A stretch of DNA of 13,798 nt from Bifidobacterium breve (GTDB taxonomy: Bacteria > Actinomycetota > Actinomycetes > S36-B12): the NCBI GenBank assembly GCA_945870085.1, contig CAMBQX010000029.1, positions 1-13,798 of the forward strand, written 5' to 3'. Numbering within the stretch: the first letter of the stretch is position 1; each line of letters starts with the position of its first letter. Shown here piece after piece: positions 13,626 through 13,798 of this stretch. The position numbers were made by a program, and so were the translations under genes. The notes beneath the pieces were generated by a model. It saw only the letters and a program-made list of their open reading frames with translations, did no database searches and was not told the DNA's origin.

Positions 13626-13798
13626 GTGTGGGTTCAGTCGCTGAGCCTGACAGACCTGCGCTCATACAAGCAGGTCGATTGCACTCTGCAGCGTGGGGTG
13701 ACAACTTTTGTTGGGCGTAATGGCCAAGGTAAAACAAACCTGGTCGAAGCGATTGGCTATCTAGCCACCCTCGGCAGCCACCGGGTAGCAACTGATGC
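13626..13798 (+). CDS. recF: DNA replication/repair protein RecF, 3' part outside window
   Basis: SMC-like ATPase acting with RecO and RecR to load RecA at gapped DNA. The first 57 codons are present. From GTG 13626 it reads VWVQSLSLTDLRSYKQVDC. The Walker A FVGRNGQGKTNLVEAIGYL follows at about 31-49, then GSHRV. All are standard for RecF. It starts 2 nt after the dnaN stop, so it is surely co-transcribed and probably translationally coupled; no separate Shine-Dalgarno is needed or seen. A GTG at 13628 is out of frame. Confidence 0.95.
   Translation, partial: MWVQSLSLTDLRSYKQVDCTLQRGVTTFVGRNGQGKTNLVEAIGYLATLGSHRVATD

Noticed and set aside
1..13798. tRNA, rRNA or CRISPR array
   Set aside because: No T-loop (GGTTCGANNC-type) with matching arms, no rRNA-like conserved blocks and no spaced identical repeats were seen.

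Overview
The window is the chromosomal replication-origin region of an actinobacterium (Actinomycetota) of moderate GC, with an accessory flank on its left. The evidence is the gene order parB-parA-rsmG-jag-yidC-yidD-rnpA-rpmH on the minus strand, divergent from dnaA-dnaN-recF on the plus strand, together with GTG starts, two parS-like sites and TTATCCACA-type DnaA boxes. The short YidC and the RNase P motif with His in place of Asn also fit Actinomycetota. I cannot name the genus.

Left accessory flank (1-5185). Almost everything here is either toxin-antitoxin or decayed. A type IV AbiE module (antitoxin abiEi at 707-1525, toxin abiEii from 710 off the window edge) has an ATGA overlap and a candidate operator just downstream of its promoter. 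Abutting that promoter is the 3' third of a D-alanine--D-alanine ligase gene with no start (1620-1940). Next is an EamA/DMT-type transporter gene broken by a 10-bp tandem duplication (1983-2832). After a 338-bp gap comes a second, different AbiE-type pair: its antitoxin gene (3829-4848) is intact, but its toxin gene (3171-3832) has lost the whole nucleotidyltransferase core and its frame. Upstream of it, 4962-5115 is a shrunken remnant of an IS6-family transposase.

Core minus-strand block (5186-10254). parB and parA make up the chromosome segregation system. A perfect parS lies just upstream of parA, and a 14/16 parS-like site contains the rsmG start codon. A perfect DnaA box lies between parA and parB. 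rsmG, jag, yidC, yidD, rnpA and rpmH are tightly packed, with overlaps or gaps of a few bases, and probably read from a promoter upstream of rpmH.

Origin and plus-strand block (10255-13798). DnaA boxes lie in the dnaA promoter region and in the 567-bp dnaA-dnaN gap, which is the likely oriC. Its right part has two tandem plus-oriented DnaA-box-like 9-mers, a 4-bp gap, then a run of CTA triplets and an AT-rich stretch. This is the layout of a DnaA-trio/basal unwinding element. dnaN follows with a strong Shine-Dalgarno sequence, and recF starts 2 nt after dnaN and runs off the window.

I saw no tRNA, rRNA or CRISPR array. The best leads are the DnaA-trio-like element, the precise transporter lesion, and the orphaned AbiEi gene with its apparently leaderless, operator-overlapped promoter.
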